Shown here: positions 1-6,436 of the stretch, piece by piece
Numbering within the stretch: position 1 is the stretch's first letter
Layout: every line of letters starts with the position of its first letter
DNA from: Gammaproteobacteria bacterium
GTDB lineage: Bacteria; Pseudomonadota; Gammaproteobacteria; Pseudomonadales; Pseudohongiellaceae
DNA: 7,632 nucleotides
Direction: 5' to 3'
Assembly: GCA_002727755.1 (NCBI GenBank)
Contig: PBXX01000031.1
Location: forward strand, 24,899 to 32,530
Program-made: the position numbers and the translations under genes
Notes under the pieces: generated by a model
Database searches by the model: none
What the model saw: only the letters and a program-made list of their open reading frames with translations
Told to the model about the DNA's origin: nothing

Positions 1-1934
1 CGTCTGATGTCACCTCAGATCAGGGTGCAGAGATCGATAGAATGGATGCCATGTTAGCCGGATTTTCGCCTGATCCTCGGGTTAATTTGGCTCCCGGTTT
101 TCGGGATGCTGGAGAAGCGTCTCTTAATGTTCAGTTATTAGTTTCACTTCCTAAACCAGAGGGTTTTTATGATCCGGATAACCCATCAGGAGTGCCCAAC
201 CGTTCGGAGAGTGAGGAGATACTCGAGCCTCAAGATGCTGCTGATGCCTCGGTAACAGGTGAGGAAGAAGTTGCTAACGAAGAAGCGGCTAGTGGTCTTG
301 CCGAAACACCGGCTGAAGAGGATGAAGAGGATGAAAATGCCGATCCTAGGCCTTCTTTGCTCCGATTCTCAAACACCGATCTTCTTTTTAGTGGTAATTA
401 CCTCGTTGCTGGAAATTATCATGGCTTCAACACTTACGATATAAGCAACCCTCAAGCACCAATGCTCTTAAGTTCAGTGGTGTGCCCTGGGGGACAGGGT
501 GATGTATCGCTTATCGGAAACCTATTAATAATGTCTGTCCAAGAGACGAGGGGTAGGTTAGATTGTGGCTTGGCGGGGGTGCCGGATCCAGTCAGTGAAG
601 AAAGGATTCAGGGCATCCGTATTTTCGATGTAAGTGACTTTAGTATGCCTATGCAAGTTGGTGCGGTCCAGACTTGTCGCGGATCACATACACACACTGT
701 CGTTGGTCCGCCCAACGAGGATAACAACGCCTATGTGTATGTTTCAGGTACCTCTAGGGTTCGTGATGATGAGGAGTTAGCGGGCTGTTCGAACGATTCC
801 CCTTTTGAGAACCCAGAATCTGCCCTCTTTCGTATCGAGGTCATAGAAATTCCAATGGATAGACCCCAAGATTCAAAAATTGTTAACCGCCCATTCATTT
901 TTTCGGATCCAGAGACCGGTGTATTAGCTGGACTATGGGAGGGGGGAGATCATGGGCCTGAGACTCAAAGCACGAGAGAGACAAATCAATGTCATGATAT
1001 TACAACTTTTCCTGAAATCGGGCTTGCTGCAGGGGCATGCTCTGGAAATGGAATTTTGATGGATATTTCTGATCCTGCAAATCCTCAGCGCGTCGATCAG
1101 GTTGTAGATCCTGGTTTTGCGTACTGGCATTCTGCAACGTTTAATAATCAAGGAACTAAGGTAATTTTTACAGATGAGTGGGGTGGGGGTGGCAGGCCGC
1201 GATGTAGGGCATTAGATCCTTTAACATGGGGTGCCGATGCGTTCTACGACATAGTTGATAGTAAGTTGGTCTTCAAGTCTCACTATAAAATGTCTGCGCC
1301 TCAGACAGATACGGAAAACTGTGTGGCTCACAATGGGTCTCTGATTCCAGTACCAGGCAGAGATATTTTTGCTCAGGCCTGGTATCAAGGCGGTCTGTCT
1401 ATCGTGGATTTTACTGATTCATCTAATCCCGTTGAGATAGCATTTTTTGACAGGGGGCCCCTCGATGAGGAAGAACTGATTACAGCCGGTTACTGGTCGA
1501 CTTATTGGTATGGCGGGCATATTTATGCGACTGAAATCGCCCGTGGTTTGGATGTCTTTTCTTTGGAGGCTAGTGATTACTTGAGTGAGAGTGAGATTGC
1601 GGCGGCTTCACTCCAAGATGCTAATGTGACTGTCAATGCGCAAACACAGGAGCGAGTAACTTGGCCAGCCGTTCCCGTAGTTGCGAGGGCGTATGTAGAT
1701 CAGCTGCAAAGAGATGAAAATGTCGATACTCAGCAGCTGCAGTCTTTGCGACGTGTTTTGGATGAGGCTGAAAGTTTGCTTGATAATTCAAGCAGTGACT
1801 CTAACGTTGCAACCGAATTAGATAGCTTTGCAAATGCAATACAAGATCAAAGTAGCTCAAATTCAGGACTAAAAAGAGATAGGTATATTTCTTTAGCATC
1901 GACTCTTCGAGGCATCGCTGGAAAACTTCGTTAA
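1..1934 (+). CDS. Secreted LVIVD-repeat beta-propeller protein with C-terminal FIMAH-like domain (5' end missing)
   Basis: The frame is open from the window edge (first full codon at 3), so the gene starts upstream. The Met at 42 is an internal residue, since no signal peptide follows it. Numbering from that Met: residues 1-50 are a conserved-looking lead-in; 55-103 are an acidic Glu/Asp/Ala-rich linker; about 105-510 carry LVIVD-type propeller repeats, seen as YDISNP (132), IFDVSD (194), MDISDPANP (340), IVDFTDSSNP (454) and LDVFSL (503). Eight Cys (148, 175, 212, 249, 317, 333, 388, 427) suit disulfides in an exported protein. His residues recur at similar places in successive blades (GSHTHT 214-219, CHD 317-319, WHSATF 362-367, AHNGS 429-433). 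Residues 545-630 are helical and resemble the FIMAH domain as I remember it. LVIVD propellers are usually extracellular or periplasmic and poorly characterised; no enzymatic role can be assigned. The gene ends at TAA 1932-1934, followed by a terminator and a convergent neighbour. The family call is firm, the function unknown. Confidence 0.85.
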   Translation, partial: SDVTSDQGAEIDRMDAMLAGFSPDPRVNLAPGFRDAGEASLNVQLLVSLPKPEGFYDPDNPSGVPNRSESEEILEPQDAADASVTGEEEVANEEAASGLAETPAEEDEEDENADPRPSLLRFSNTDLLFSGNYLVAGNYHGFNTYDISNPQAPMLLSSVVCPGGQGDVSLIGNLLIMSVQETRGRLDCGLAGVPDPVSEERIQGIRIFDVSDFSMPMQVGAVQTCRGSHTHTVVGPPNEDNNAYVYVSGTSRVRDDEELAGCSNDSPFENPESALFRIEVIEIPMDRPQDSKIVNRPFIFSDPETGVLAGLWEGGDHGPETQSTRETNQCHDITTFPEIGLAAGACSGNGILMDISDPANPQRVDQVVDPGFAYWHSATFNNQGTKVIFTDEWGGGGRPRCRALDPLTWGADAFYDIVDSKLVFKSHYKMSAPQTDTENCVAHNGSLIPVPGRDIFAQAWYQGGLSIVDFTDSSNPVEIAFFDRGPLDEEELITAGYWSTYWYGGHIYATEIARGLDVFSLEASDYLSESEIAAASLQDANVTVNAQTQERVTWPAVPVVARAYVDQLQRDENVDTQQLQSLRRVLDEAESLLDNSSSDSNVATELDSFANAIQDQSSSNSGLKRDRYISLASTLRGIAGKLR

Positions 1935-1958
1935 TCATCATAGAGTATTCAGTAAATA

Positions 1959-1984
1959 AAAAGGGTCGCCATGGCGACCCTTTT
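1959..1984. terminator. Bidirectional rho-independent terminator
   Basis: A perfect 26-bp palindrome centred between 1971 and 1972. It has GC-rich arms GGGTCGCC/GGCGACCC flanked by AAAA on the left and TTTT on the right. On either strand the RNA forms a strong stem with a tiny CAUG-like loop followed by a U run. It lies 24 bp after the stop of the plus-strand gene and 17 bp beyond the stop of the minus-strand gene, so it can serve both convergent transcripts. Confidence 0.93.
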
Positions 1985-2001
1985 CTACCTAGACTCAATT
2001 T

Positions 2002-3000
2002 CTAACGATTGCTGGTTTCCGCTGCAAGTCGTTCCTCAGTGCGGTGCCCCGAAAGAATATTTGTCATACCATAATTTCCTTCATGACAGGCATACTCGTA
2101 AATTTTATCGGGAGTTCCATCAAAAATAATTTCACGAGTATAAGGTGCAGTGTAATTTCCTGGATCATTGGAAGTGAATTGATACTGCAAAGCATTATCG
2201 CCAATACGAGTTAGTCTCTCTATATTCACCTTTTCAATAGTACGCGGGCTGGTGCTGCTAGCTTCAGAGTAGTTAGTAGTTTCTATAACCAACGTGTTCC
2301 CTTCCCACCAACCTCTGGAATCCCCATGCCATAATTTTACGCTGCTATCCAAGTGGGGCTTAGCTACAATCGGAATAATTCGCACATCGTGTGCCATTTC
2401 CTGAATGATGGCGACTGTTTCTTTTGATTGGACAATTTGCCAGTAGCTGTTATACCCCGAGCCTAGTCGTGGCGCACCGAAAGAAAGACAGCGCTCTCCT
2501 AAAGGTCGATCTTCCCAAGTATCTGCCGGATGAAGTCTTCTATGCTCTGCTAAATCTCTAGACGCCGCTATCGCAGCCTCAGTTCGGGCAGGGAATTTAC
2601 CATTTGGCGGATCTATAATTTGCGAAGTTCTTCTATGGATTGTTCTTGGCGCCATCCATTGAGAATCGTAATTTCCTGTGGTGGGATCATAAGATGTAAT
2701 TTCACCCGCAAAAATCGCTTGTAAGACCCCCTCTCCGAATAGGGCATCTTCCCCTGCAGATTCTATTTGATTAAGCCTAGATGTTAAGAACTCCACATCC
2801 TCATCGGTTAAATACTCTTTATCACCAAATACGTCTGGTCTCTCGACTGGAGTTATGGTGTTGTTTTCCCAAACTCCCTGCAAATCTGGATGTCCATCTA
2901 TCGTTCTTGGTACTTCATAATCACCGACGTTTTGCGCGCTGACTTGCGACATGAGGACAGTTAGTGTCGCAGCGCCGAGTTTTTTGAATAATTTGTCCAT
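2002..3000 (-). CDS. Uncharacterised secreted protein, PDLQGVW / ACHEGNYG family
   Basis: A complete 332-residue protein. Residues 1-22 form a Sec signal peptide: KLFKK, a hydrophobic core, and a VSA|Q cleavage site. The start is supported by TAGGTG on the minus strand (3008-3013), 7 bp before the ATG. Conserved-looking blocks are DGHPDLQGVWENN (35-47) followed by TPVERP (50-55), IIDPPNGKFP (128-137), GERCLSFGAPR (168-178), GWWEGNTLVIETTNY (230-244), NDPGNYTAPYTRE (278-290) and YEYACHEGNYG (301-311). I recognise the pattern from many secreted hypothetical proteins in environmental bacteria, often near PQQ dehydrogenases, but know no established function. The only mature-part Cys are 171 and 305, which could pair; Glu302, His306 and Glu307 could form a small polar or metal site, which is speculation. 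The gene stands alone, divergent from the hydrolase operon and convergent with the LVIVD gene. Confidence 0.85.
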   Translation of the reverse strand: MDKLFKKLGAATLTVLMSQVSAQNVGDYEVPRTIDGHPDLQGVWENNTITPVERPDVFGDKEYLTDEDVEFLTSRLNQIESAGEDALFGEGVLQAIFAGEITSYDPTTGNYDSQWMAPRTIHRRTSQIIDPPNGKFPARTEAAIAASRDLAEHRRLHPADTWEDRPLGERCLSFGAPRLGSGYNSYWQIVQSKETVAIIQEMAHDVRIIPIVAKPHLDSSVKLWHGDSRGWWEGNTLVIETTNYSEASSTSPRTIEKVNIERLTRIGDNALQYQFTSNDPGNYTAPYTREIIFDGTPDKIYEYACHEGNYGMTNILSGHRTEERLAAETSNR

Positions 3001-3021
3001 TGATTGGCACCTATTAATTTA

Positions 3022-3049
3022 CTCAAGTTATGAAACAGAAATCTCAAGT
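3022..3049. repeat. Direct repeat CTCAAGT x2, possible operator
   Basis: The 7-mer CTCAAGT occurs at 3022-3028 and 3043-3049, start to start 21 bp or two helical turns, so both copies face the same side of DNA. They lie 22-49 bp upstream of the minus-strand start codon, where a regulator could act. A 7-mer repeat is expected about once by chance in a region this size, so this is only a candidate. Confidence 0.3.
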
Positions 3050-3065
3050 CTATTCTATCAATAAA

Positions 3066-3076
3066 AGTACAGTACT
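3066..3076. repeat. Short inverted repeat AGTAC-A-GTACT, possible operator
   Basis: A perfect 5-bp inverted repeat around one central base. It is flanked by TAAA on the left and, after one extra base, TTTA on the right (3062-3081). It lies about 110 bp before the hydrolase start and 66 bp before the divergent start, a plausible place for a dimeric regulator. No regulator gene lies in the window. Confidence 0.3.
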
Positions 3077-3184
3077 ATTTACTGGTTTTATATTTATTTT
3101 TTCTACGCCCATAATGTAATACACTCCTTAGTATATCAACCTCTAACTTTTAAAAATTTAATAAAAAACAGGAATATAGATCCG

Positions 3185-4207
3185 ATGAAATTAATTTTGA
3201 GATTTTCCGCTTTAGTGCTTGCGTCCTTGTTTGCAGTTTTTCCTTTGGTTGCCGCGGATAAATGGCCTGCAGAACCTCCCGCAGAGGCACCTGCGGATTG
3301 GGGACCAGTTTCGGCAAATTTTGAGGAAATTGATTATCCCTATCCAGTACATTTCTTGAAGCTTAGGCGTTTTGATCAAGATATGAATATGGCGTATATG
3401 GATATCGAGCCGACTGGACGGTCTAATGGACAAACCATCTTCTGGCAGCATGGTATGAATTTTTATTCTGAGGCTTACACGCCCACACTTCGTGCTCTTG
3501 CTGCTGAAGGTTTCCGAGTTTTAGCAGTGGATAGAATAGGTTATGGGAAGTCTTCTAAGCCGGTAATTCCTTACAATTTCAATTTTGTTGCCTCAAATAT
3601 GAAAGCCCTGTTGGACGAGTTGGGTATCGAGAAGGTGGCAATTGTTGGACACTCGATGGGCGGGATGGTAGTAAGCAGATTCGCCATGCTCTACCCTGAA
3701 GTAACGACCCATGTCGCGATGGTCAATCAAATCGGGTTAACCGATCAACGACAAAGTAGACCTTGGAGCGATCCTTATGGAGCCGAGCTTGTTCCAGCAA
3801 CATATCGGGGGATACTTGCGGGACACCGCCGTTATTTTCCCAAGGCGTGGCCGCCTGCGCATTTGGAGTTTGTGAGAAGGCAATATGGCCAGACACTGAG
3901 CGGCGAATGGCCTCGACTGACAATGGTTAGGCGCCTTCAAGGAGGTATGCTCTACAATGACCCTGTGGTTTATGACTGGCAACATATATCTACAAAAGCT
4001 CTAGTAATTGGAGGAGAGGAGGACGGATTAGTACCAGATTTTCCTCCATTGGCGGAAAACGTGGCAAATGAGTTGCAGAATTCAGCTTTGTTGCTATATC
4101 CGGGAATCGGTCATGCCCCTCAGATTGAGATCCCAGATAAGTTTCATTCAGACCTAATTCGGTTTTTGAAATCGGACCCAAATCAGCCAGCGAGTGATTG
4201 GCGTTGA
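3185..4207 (+). CDS. Exported alpha/beta hydrolase (serine nucleophile)
   Basis: A complete 340-residue protein. Residues 1-24 form a Sec signal peptide (cleavage near VAA|D), followed by a Pro/Ala-rich stretch (27-40), so it acts in the periplasm or outside the cell. The alpha/beta-hydrolase core starts near 60: the oxyanion-loop motif WQHG (87-90), AVDRIGYGKS (114-123), and the nucleophile elbow GHSMGG (155-160) with Ser157. The likely acid is Asp280 in GGEEDGLVP, and the catalytic His310 lies in GIGHAPQ. A cap domain fits about 185-265. Ser rather than Asp at the nucleophile rules out a haloalkane dehalogenase; esterase, lactonase or related C-O hydrolase activity is most likely, with unknown substrate. 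It is the first gene of an apparent three-gene operon, 48 bp before the quinoprotein gene. It ends in tandem in-frame stops TGA TAG (4205-4210). Confidence 0.9.
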   Translation: MKLILRFSALVLASLFAVFPLVAADKWPAEPPAEAPADWGPVSANFEEIDYPYPVHFLKLRRFDQDMNMAYMDIEPTGRSNGQTIFWQHGMNFYSEAYTPTLRALAAEGFRVLAVDRIGYGKSSKPVIPYNFNFVASNMKALLDELGIEKVAIVGHSMGGMVVSRFAMLYPEVTTHVAMVNQIGLTDQRQSRPWSDPYGAELVPATYRGILAGHRRYFPKAWPPAHLEFVRRQYGQTLSGEWPRLTMVRRLQGGMLYNDPVVYDWQHISTKALVIGGEEDGLVPDFPPLAENVANELQNSALLLYPGIGHAPQIEIPDKFHSDLIRFLKSDPNQPASDWR

Positions 4208-4255
4208 TAGAGAAATTGTAATAACAAGTCGAGACACAATTTAAAGGAGAGACTC
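4208..4255 (+). promoter_or_regulatory. Intra-operon spacer with strong Shine-Dalgarno
   Basis: The spacer between hydrolase and first quinoprotein. AAAGGAG (4243-4249) sits 6 bp before the ATG at 4256, the best ribosome binding site in the window. The inverted repeat AAATTGT (4213-4219) / ACAATTT (4236-4242) ends directly against it. The stem is AU-rich and has no T run, so it is not a terminator; the genes are likely cotranscribed. Confidence 0.6.
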
Positions 4256-6400
4256 ATGAATGTCCGTGCTAAAACTTTTATAAGCTTACTCTGTTCGGCG
4301 TCTCTATTTTGGTCTGTCGGGTCGACAGCTCAAGTAACTCTTGGTACAGAAAATGGTGAATGGCGTTACATAGGTGGAACGATAGGCCACACGAGGTATT
4401 CTCCTTTAGACCAAATCAACGCAAATAACTTTAACAATCTAGAACAGGCATGGATATGGCGGACTGACAATTTCGGCCCTAACGTGGACTATTTTTCGCG
4501 TTCAACACCAATCTATGTGGATGGTATTTTATACACAGTTGCCACCCCGAGGCGGCAGGTGATAGCCATGGATCCTGCCACAGGTGAAACCTTATGGACG
4601 TTCAGGGAGCCCGAGACTATTCGTCATCAACGCTCGCCTCGGCAAGCTTATGGGAAAGGGGTTACCTACGGGGAAATCAACGGGAGAGGGGTAATTTATA
4701 TCACGACCCCAGGATTCTTTTTATGGGCATTGGATGCAAAAACGGGTAGACCTCTTGAAGATTGGGGCGGAGCATTCCCTGTCGGCGGATATCCTGACAC
4801 CGGCGTTATCGATCTTATTCCTTACCTTGTCGATGACTGGGGGCCCTGGCAGGACTTCCTGGTAGCCGGGGGTGAATATGACCCTAACTACGGTATTCCC
4901 AGAGAATTAGGTATGGTAACCGCATCAGCGCCTCCAATTATCGTGAACGGGGTTTTGGTTGCCCTAGTTGGACACCAGCCCAGTTATGGTCAGACCCGGA
5001 TTGAAAACGTTCCCGGCGACATTATGGGTTTCGATATGGCCACCGGAGAGAGGTTGTGGAAGTTTCATGTGATTCCTCGACCAGGTGAGGTGGGTCATGA
5101 GACATGGCATAACGATGCCTGGCGTTTCTCAGGAGATATGTCGACTTGGGCGCCAGCTTCGGCAGATCCAGAATTAGGACTAGTGTATCTGGTCACTAAT
5201 GCGTCTACCGTTCAAGCTTATGCCGGACATCGGCCGGGCTATAATTTGTTTGGCGGCAGCTTGTTGGCGATCGATGTTCAGACCGGCGAGAGGAAATGGC
5301 ATTTTCAAATCCATCGCAGCGATCAATGGAATTATGATTTACCAACGCCTCCACTCCTCATGGATTTAAATGTTGATGGACAACAGATCCCGGCTGCGGT
5401 TCAGAATACAAAACAGGGCTTGGTGTTCGCCTTCAATCGTGAAACGGGTGAGCCTATTTGGCCAATCGAAGACAGACCAGTGATTCAGACTGAGGTGCCC
5501 GGTAACTATACAGCTTCGACGCAGCCCTATCCTACTTGGCCGGAACCTGTTGACCGAATTGTATTTGATGGTATTACGGATGAATTTGTTATTGATTTTA
5601 CACCGGAATTAAAAGAGCAGGCCTTAACAATCTTAAATGGATACAGGGTAGGCGGGTTATATGTTCCTCAATTACCTGATACCTATGAAGGCGAATTTAT
5701 CAACAACATTGGATGTTTGGGAGGTGGGAATATAATCAATCACCCTCCTGCAGCTGACCCCACCAATGGTATGATGTTTAATTCTCATCGCCGTAATTGT
5801 TTTGCGCCGAATTTTATGAGGGCGACCAACGGCATCGATCGTGATAATCCTAACTATCCTGAGCCGGGCGCAGGGGGCGCGACACCAAATAGTACACCTA
5901 CCACAGGAAAAACGGTTGCTGCATGGTTACCTGGTGGTGGAAGACGGAGAGGAGGACTTCCTACTATTGACGGTCTTCCGATTTATAAGCGAATGAATAA
6001 CCAACTTACTGCGTACCAGATGAATTCCGGAGAAAAGACATGGTCACTTCCTGTAGGTGAAACTCCCAAAGAGTATGAAAACCACCCATTATTAGAAGGG
6101 ATTGATGTTCCTAACTCGGGAGGGACAGGCTGGTCAGTTCAGATGGTGGCAGGAGATTTATTGGTGCAGACGAGAGCTTTGAGCGAGGGTATGGCTCAGA
6201 TTGAACCTGACGCTCCGCTTACATTAAATGCTCGGGACAAAATGACGGGTGAAATTGTTGGATCCGTGCCTTTACCCGCTCCGGGACAGTACGGAATGAT
6301 GACGTATATGCATCGAGGTAAGCAGTACATTGTAGTCCAGATAGGCAGTTCGCGAACGGATTATCCTGGAGCGCTTGTTGCTTATCGGCTTCCTGATTAA
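4256..6400 (+). CDS. PQQ-dependent quinoprotein dehydrogenase, glucose/quinate type, without heme domain
   Basis: A complete 714-residue protein with a Sec signal peptide 1-25 (STA|Q), so periplasmic. It is an eight-bladed PQQ propeller: WRYIGGTIGHTRYSPLDQIN (36-55) opens it, and Trp-docking motifs recur as PATGETLW (107-114), MATGERLW (261-268), VQTGERKW (341-348), RETGEPIW (395-402) and NSGEKTW (590-596). The end, YGMMTYMHRGKQYIVV (679-694), matches the glucose-dehydrogenase C-terminus. Aligned by motif to E. coli Gcd (recalled from memory), Trp298 = W404, Lys386 = K493 and Asn509 = N607, but the catalytic D466 position is Asn359 in QWNYDLP. Gcd's N-terminal membrane segments and any CXXCH heme motif are absent, so electrons must go to a separate acceptor. 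Cys487 and Cys515 could pair. A Gly/Arg/Pro stretch (558-569) is unusual low complexity. Such enzymes oxidise sugars or alcohols; the substrate is unknown. Tandem stops TAA TGA at 6398. Confidence 0.9.
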   Translation: MNVRAKTFISLLCSASLFWSVGSTAQVTLGTENGEWRYIGGTIGHTRYSPLDQINANNFNNLEQAWIWRTDNFGPNVDYFSRSTPIYVDGILYTVATPRRQVIAMDPATGETLWTFREPETIRHQRSPRQAYGKGVTYGEINGRGVIYITTPGFFLWALDAKTGRPLEDWGGAFPVGGYPDTGVIDLIPYLVDDWGPWQDFLVAGGEYDPNYGIPRELGMVTASAPPIIVNGVLVALVGHQPSYGQTRIENVPGDIMGFDMATGERLWKFHVIPRPGEVGHETWHNDAWRFSGDMSTWAPASADPELGLVYLVTNASTVQAYAGHRPGYNLFGGSLLAIDVQTGERKWHFQIHRSDQWNYDLPTPPLLMDLNVDGQQIPAAVQNTKQGLVFAFNRETGEPIWPIEDRPVIQTEVPGNYTASTQPYPTWPEPVDRIVFDGITDEFVIDFTPELKEQALTILNGYRVGGLYVPQLPDTYEGEFINNIGCLGGGNIINHPPAADPTNGMMFNSHRRNCFAPNFMRATNGIDRDNPNYPEPGAGGATPNSTPTTGKTVAAWLPGGGRRRGGLPTIDGLPIYKRMNNQLTAYQMNSGEKTWSLPVGETPKEYENHPLLEGIDVPNSGGTGWSVQMVAGDLLVQTRALSEGMAQIEPDAPLTLNARDKMTGEIVGSVPLPAPGQYGMMTYMHRGKQYIVVQIGSSRTDYPGALVAYRLPD

Positions 6401-6422
6401 TGACAGAACTTGAAAATGACCT

Positions 6423-6428
6423 AGGTGA
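6423..6428 (+). promoter_or_regulatory. Ribosome binding site deciding the start of the second quinoprotein
   Basis: AGGTGA, 8 bp before the ATG at 6437. In-frame alternatives are GTG 6425, ATG 6428 and ATG 6452; a TAG at 6422-6424 closes the frame upstream. GTG 6425 and ATG 6428 overlap or abut this site, so they have no proper spacing. ATG 6437 gives the best spacing and puts an Arg before the hydrophobic signal core. Confidence 0.55.
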
Positions 6429-6436
6429 TGTTAGCT

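Larger units (their letters stand above)
3001..3184. promoter_or_regulatory. Divergent AT-rich promoter region
   Basis: This 184-bp gap separates the start of the minus-strand secreted protein from the start of the hydrolase operon, so it must hold promoters for both. It is strongly AT-rich. I find no convincing -35/-10 pair; the nearest -10-like words on the plus strand are CATAAT (3110-3115) and TGTAAT (3115-3120), without a matching TTGACA. Two possible regulator sites stand out: CTCAAGT repeated at 3022-3028 and 3043-3049 (21 bp apart), and the inverted repeat AGTAC-A-GTACT at 3066-3076. The hydrolase has a modest Shine-Dalgarno, AACAGGA (3167-3173), 11 bp before its ATG. Confidence 0.6.

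Noticed and set aside
259..444. Small plus-strand frame rich in Lys and Arg
   Set aside because: It is the out-of-frame reading of the acidic GAA/GAG-rich linker of the LVIVD gene and has no ribosome binding site or recognisable protein.
933..1151. Minus-strand frame of 72 codons
   Set aside because: It lies wholly inside the well-supported LVIVD gene and shows no domain or signal.
1801..1998. Minus-strand frame of 65 codons with a hydrophobic stretch
   Set aside because: It overlaps the end of the LVIVD gene and starts before the terminator palindrome, which it would have to cross; a shadow frame.
3185..4207. Haloalkane dehalogenase reading of the hydrolase
   Set aside because: The fold and loop motifs are similar, but the nucleophile is Ser in GHSMGG, not Asp.
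4286..4297. Possible lipoprotein box (LLC) in the first quinoprotein
   Set aside because: Cys13 sits in the middle of the hydrophobic core with Leu at -1, not a small residue; the STA|Q site at 25 fits an ordinary signal peptidase.
4553..4660. Glucose dehydrogenase (Gcd) identity for the first quinoprotein
   Set aside because: The membrane domain is missing and Gcd's substrate residue His262 falls on Gln130 or Arg129 here, so glucose cannot be assumed as substrate.
3185..6400. Polyvinyl-alcohol degradation operon
   Set aside because: The hydrolase-dehydrogenase pairing is suggestive, but no heme domain, cytochrome gene or substrate-specific motif is visible, so I do not assign it.
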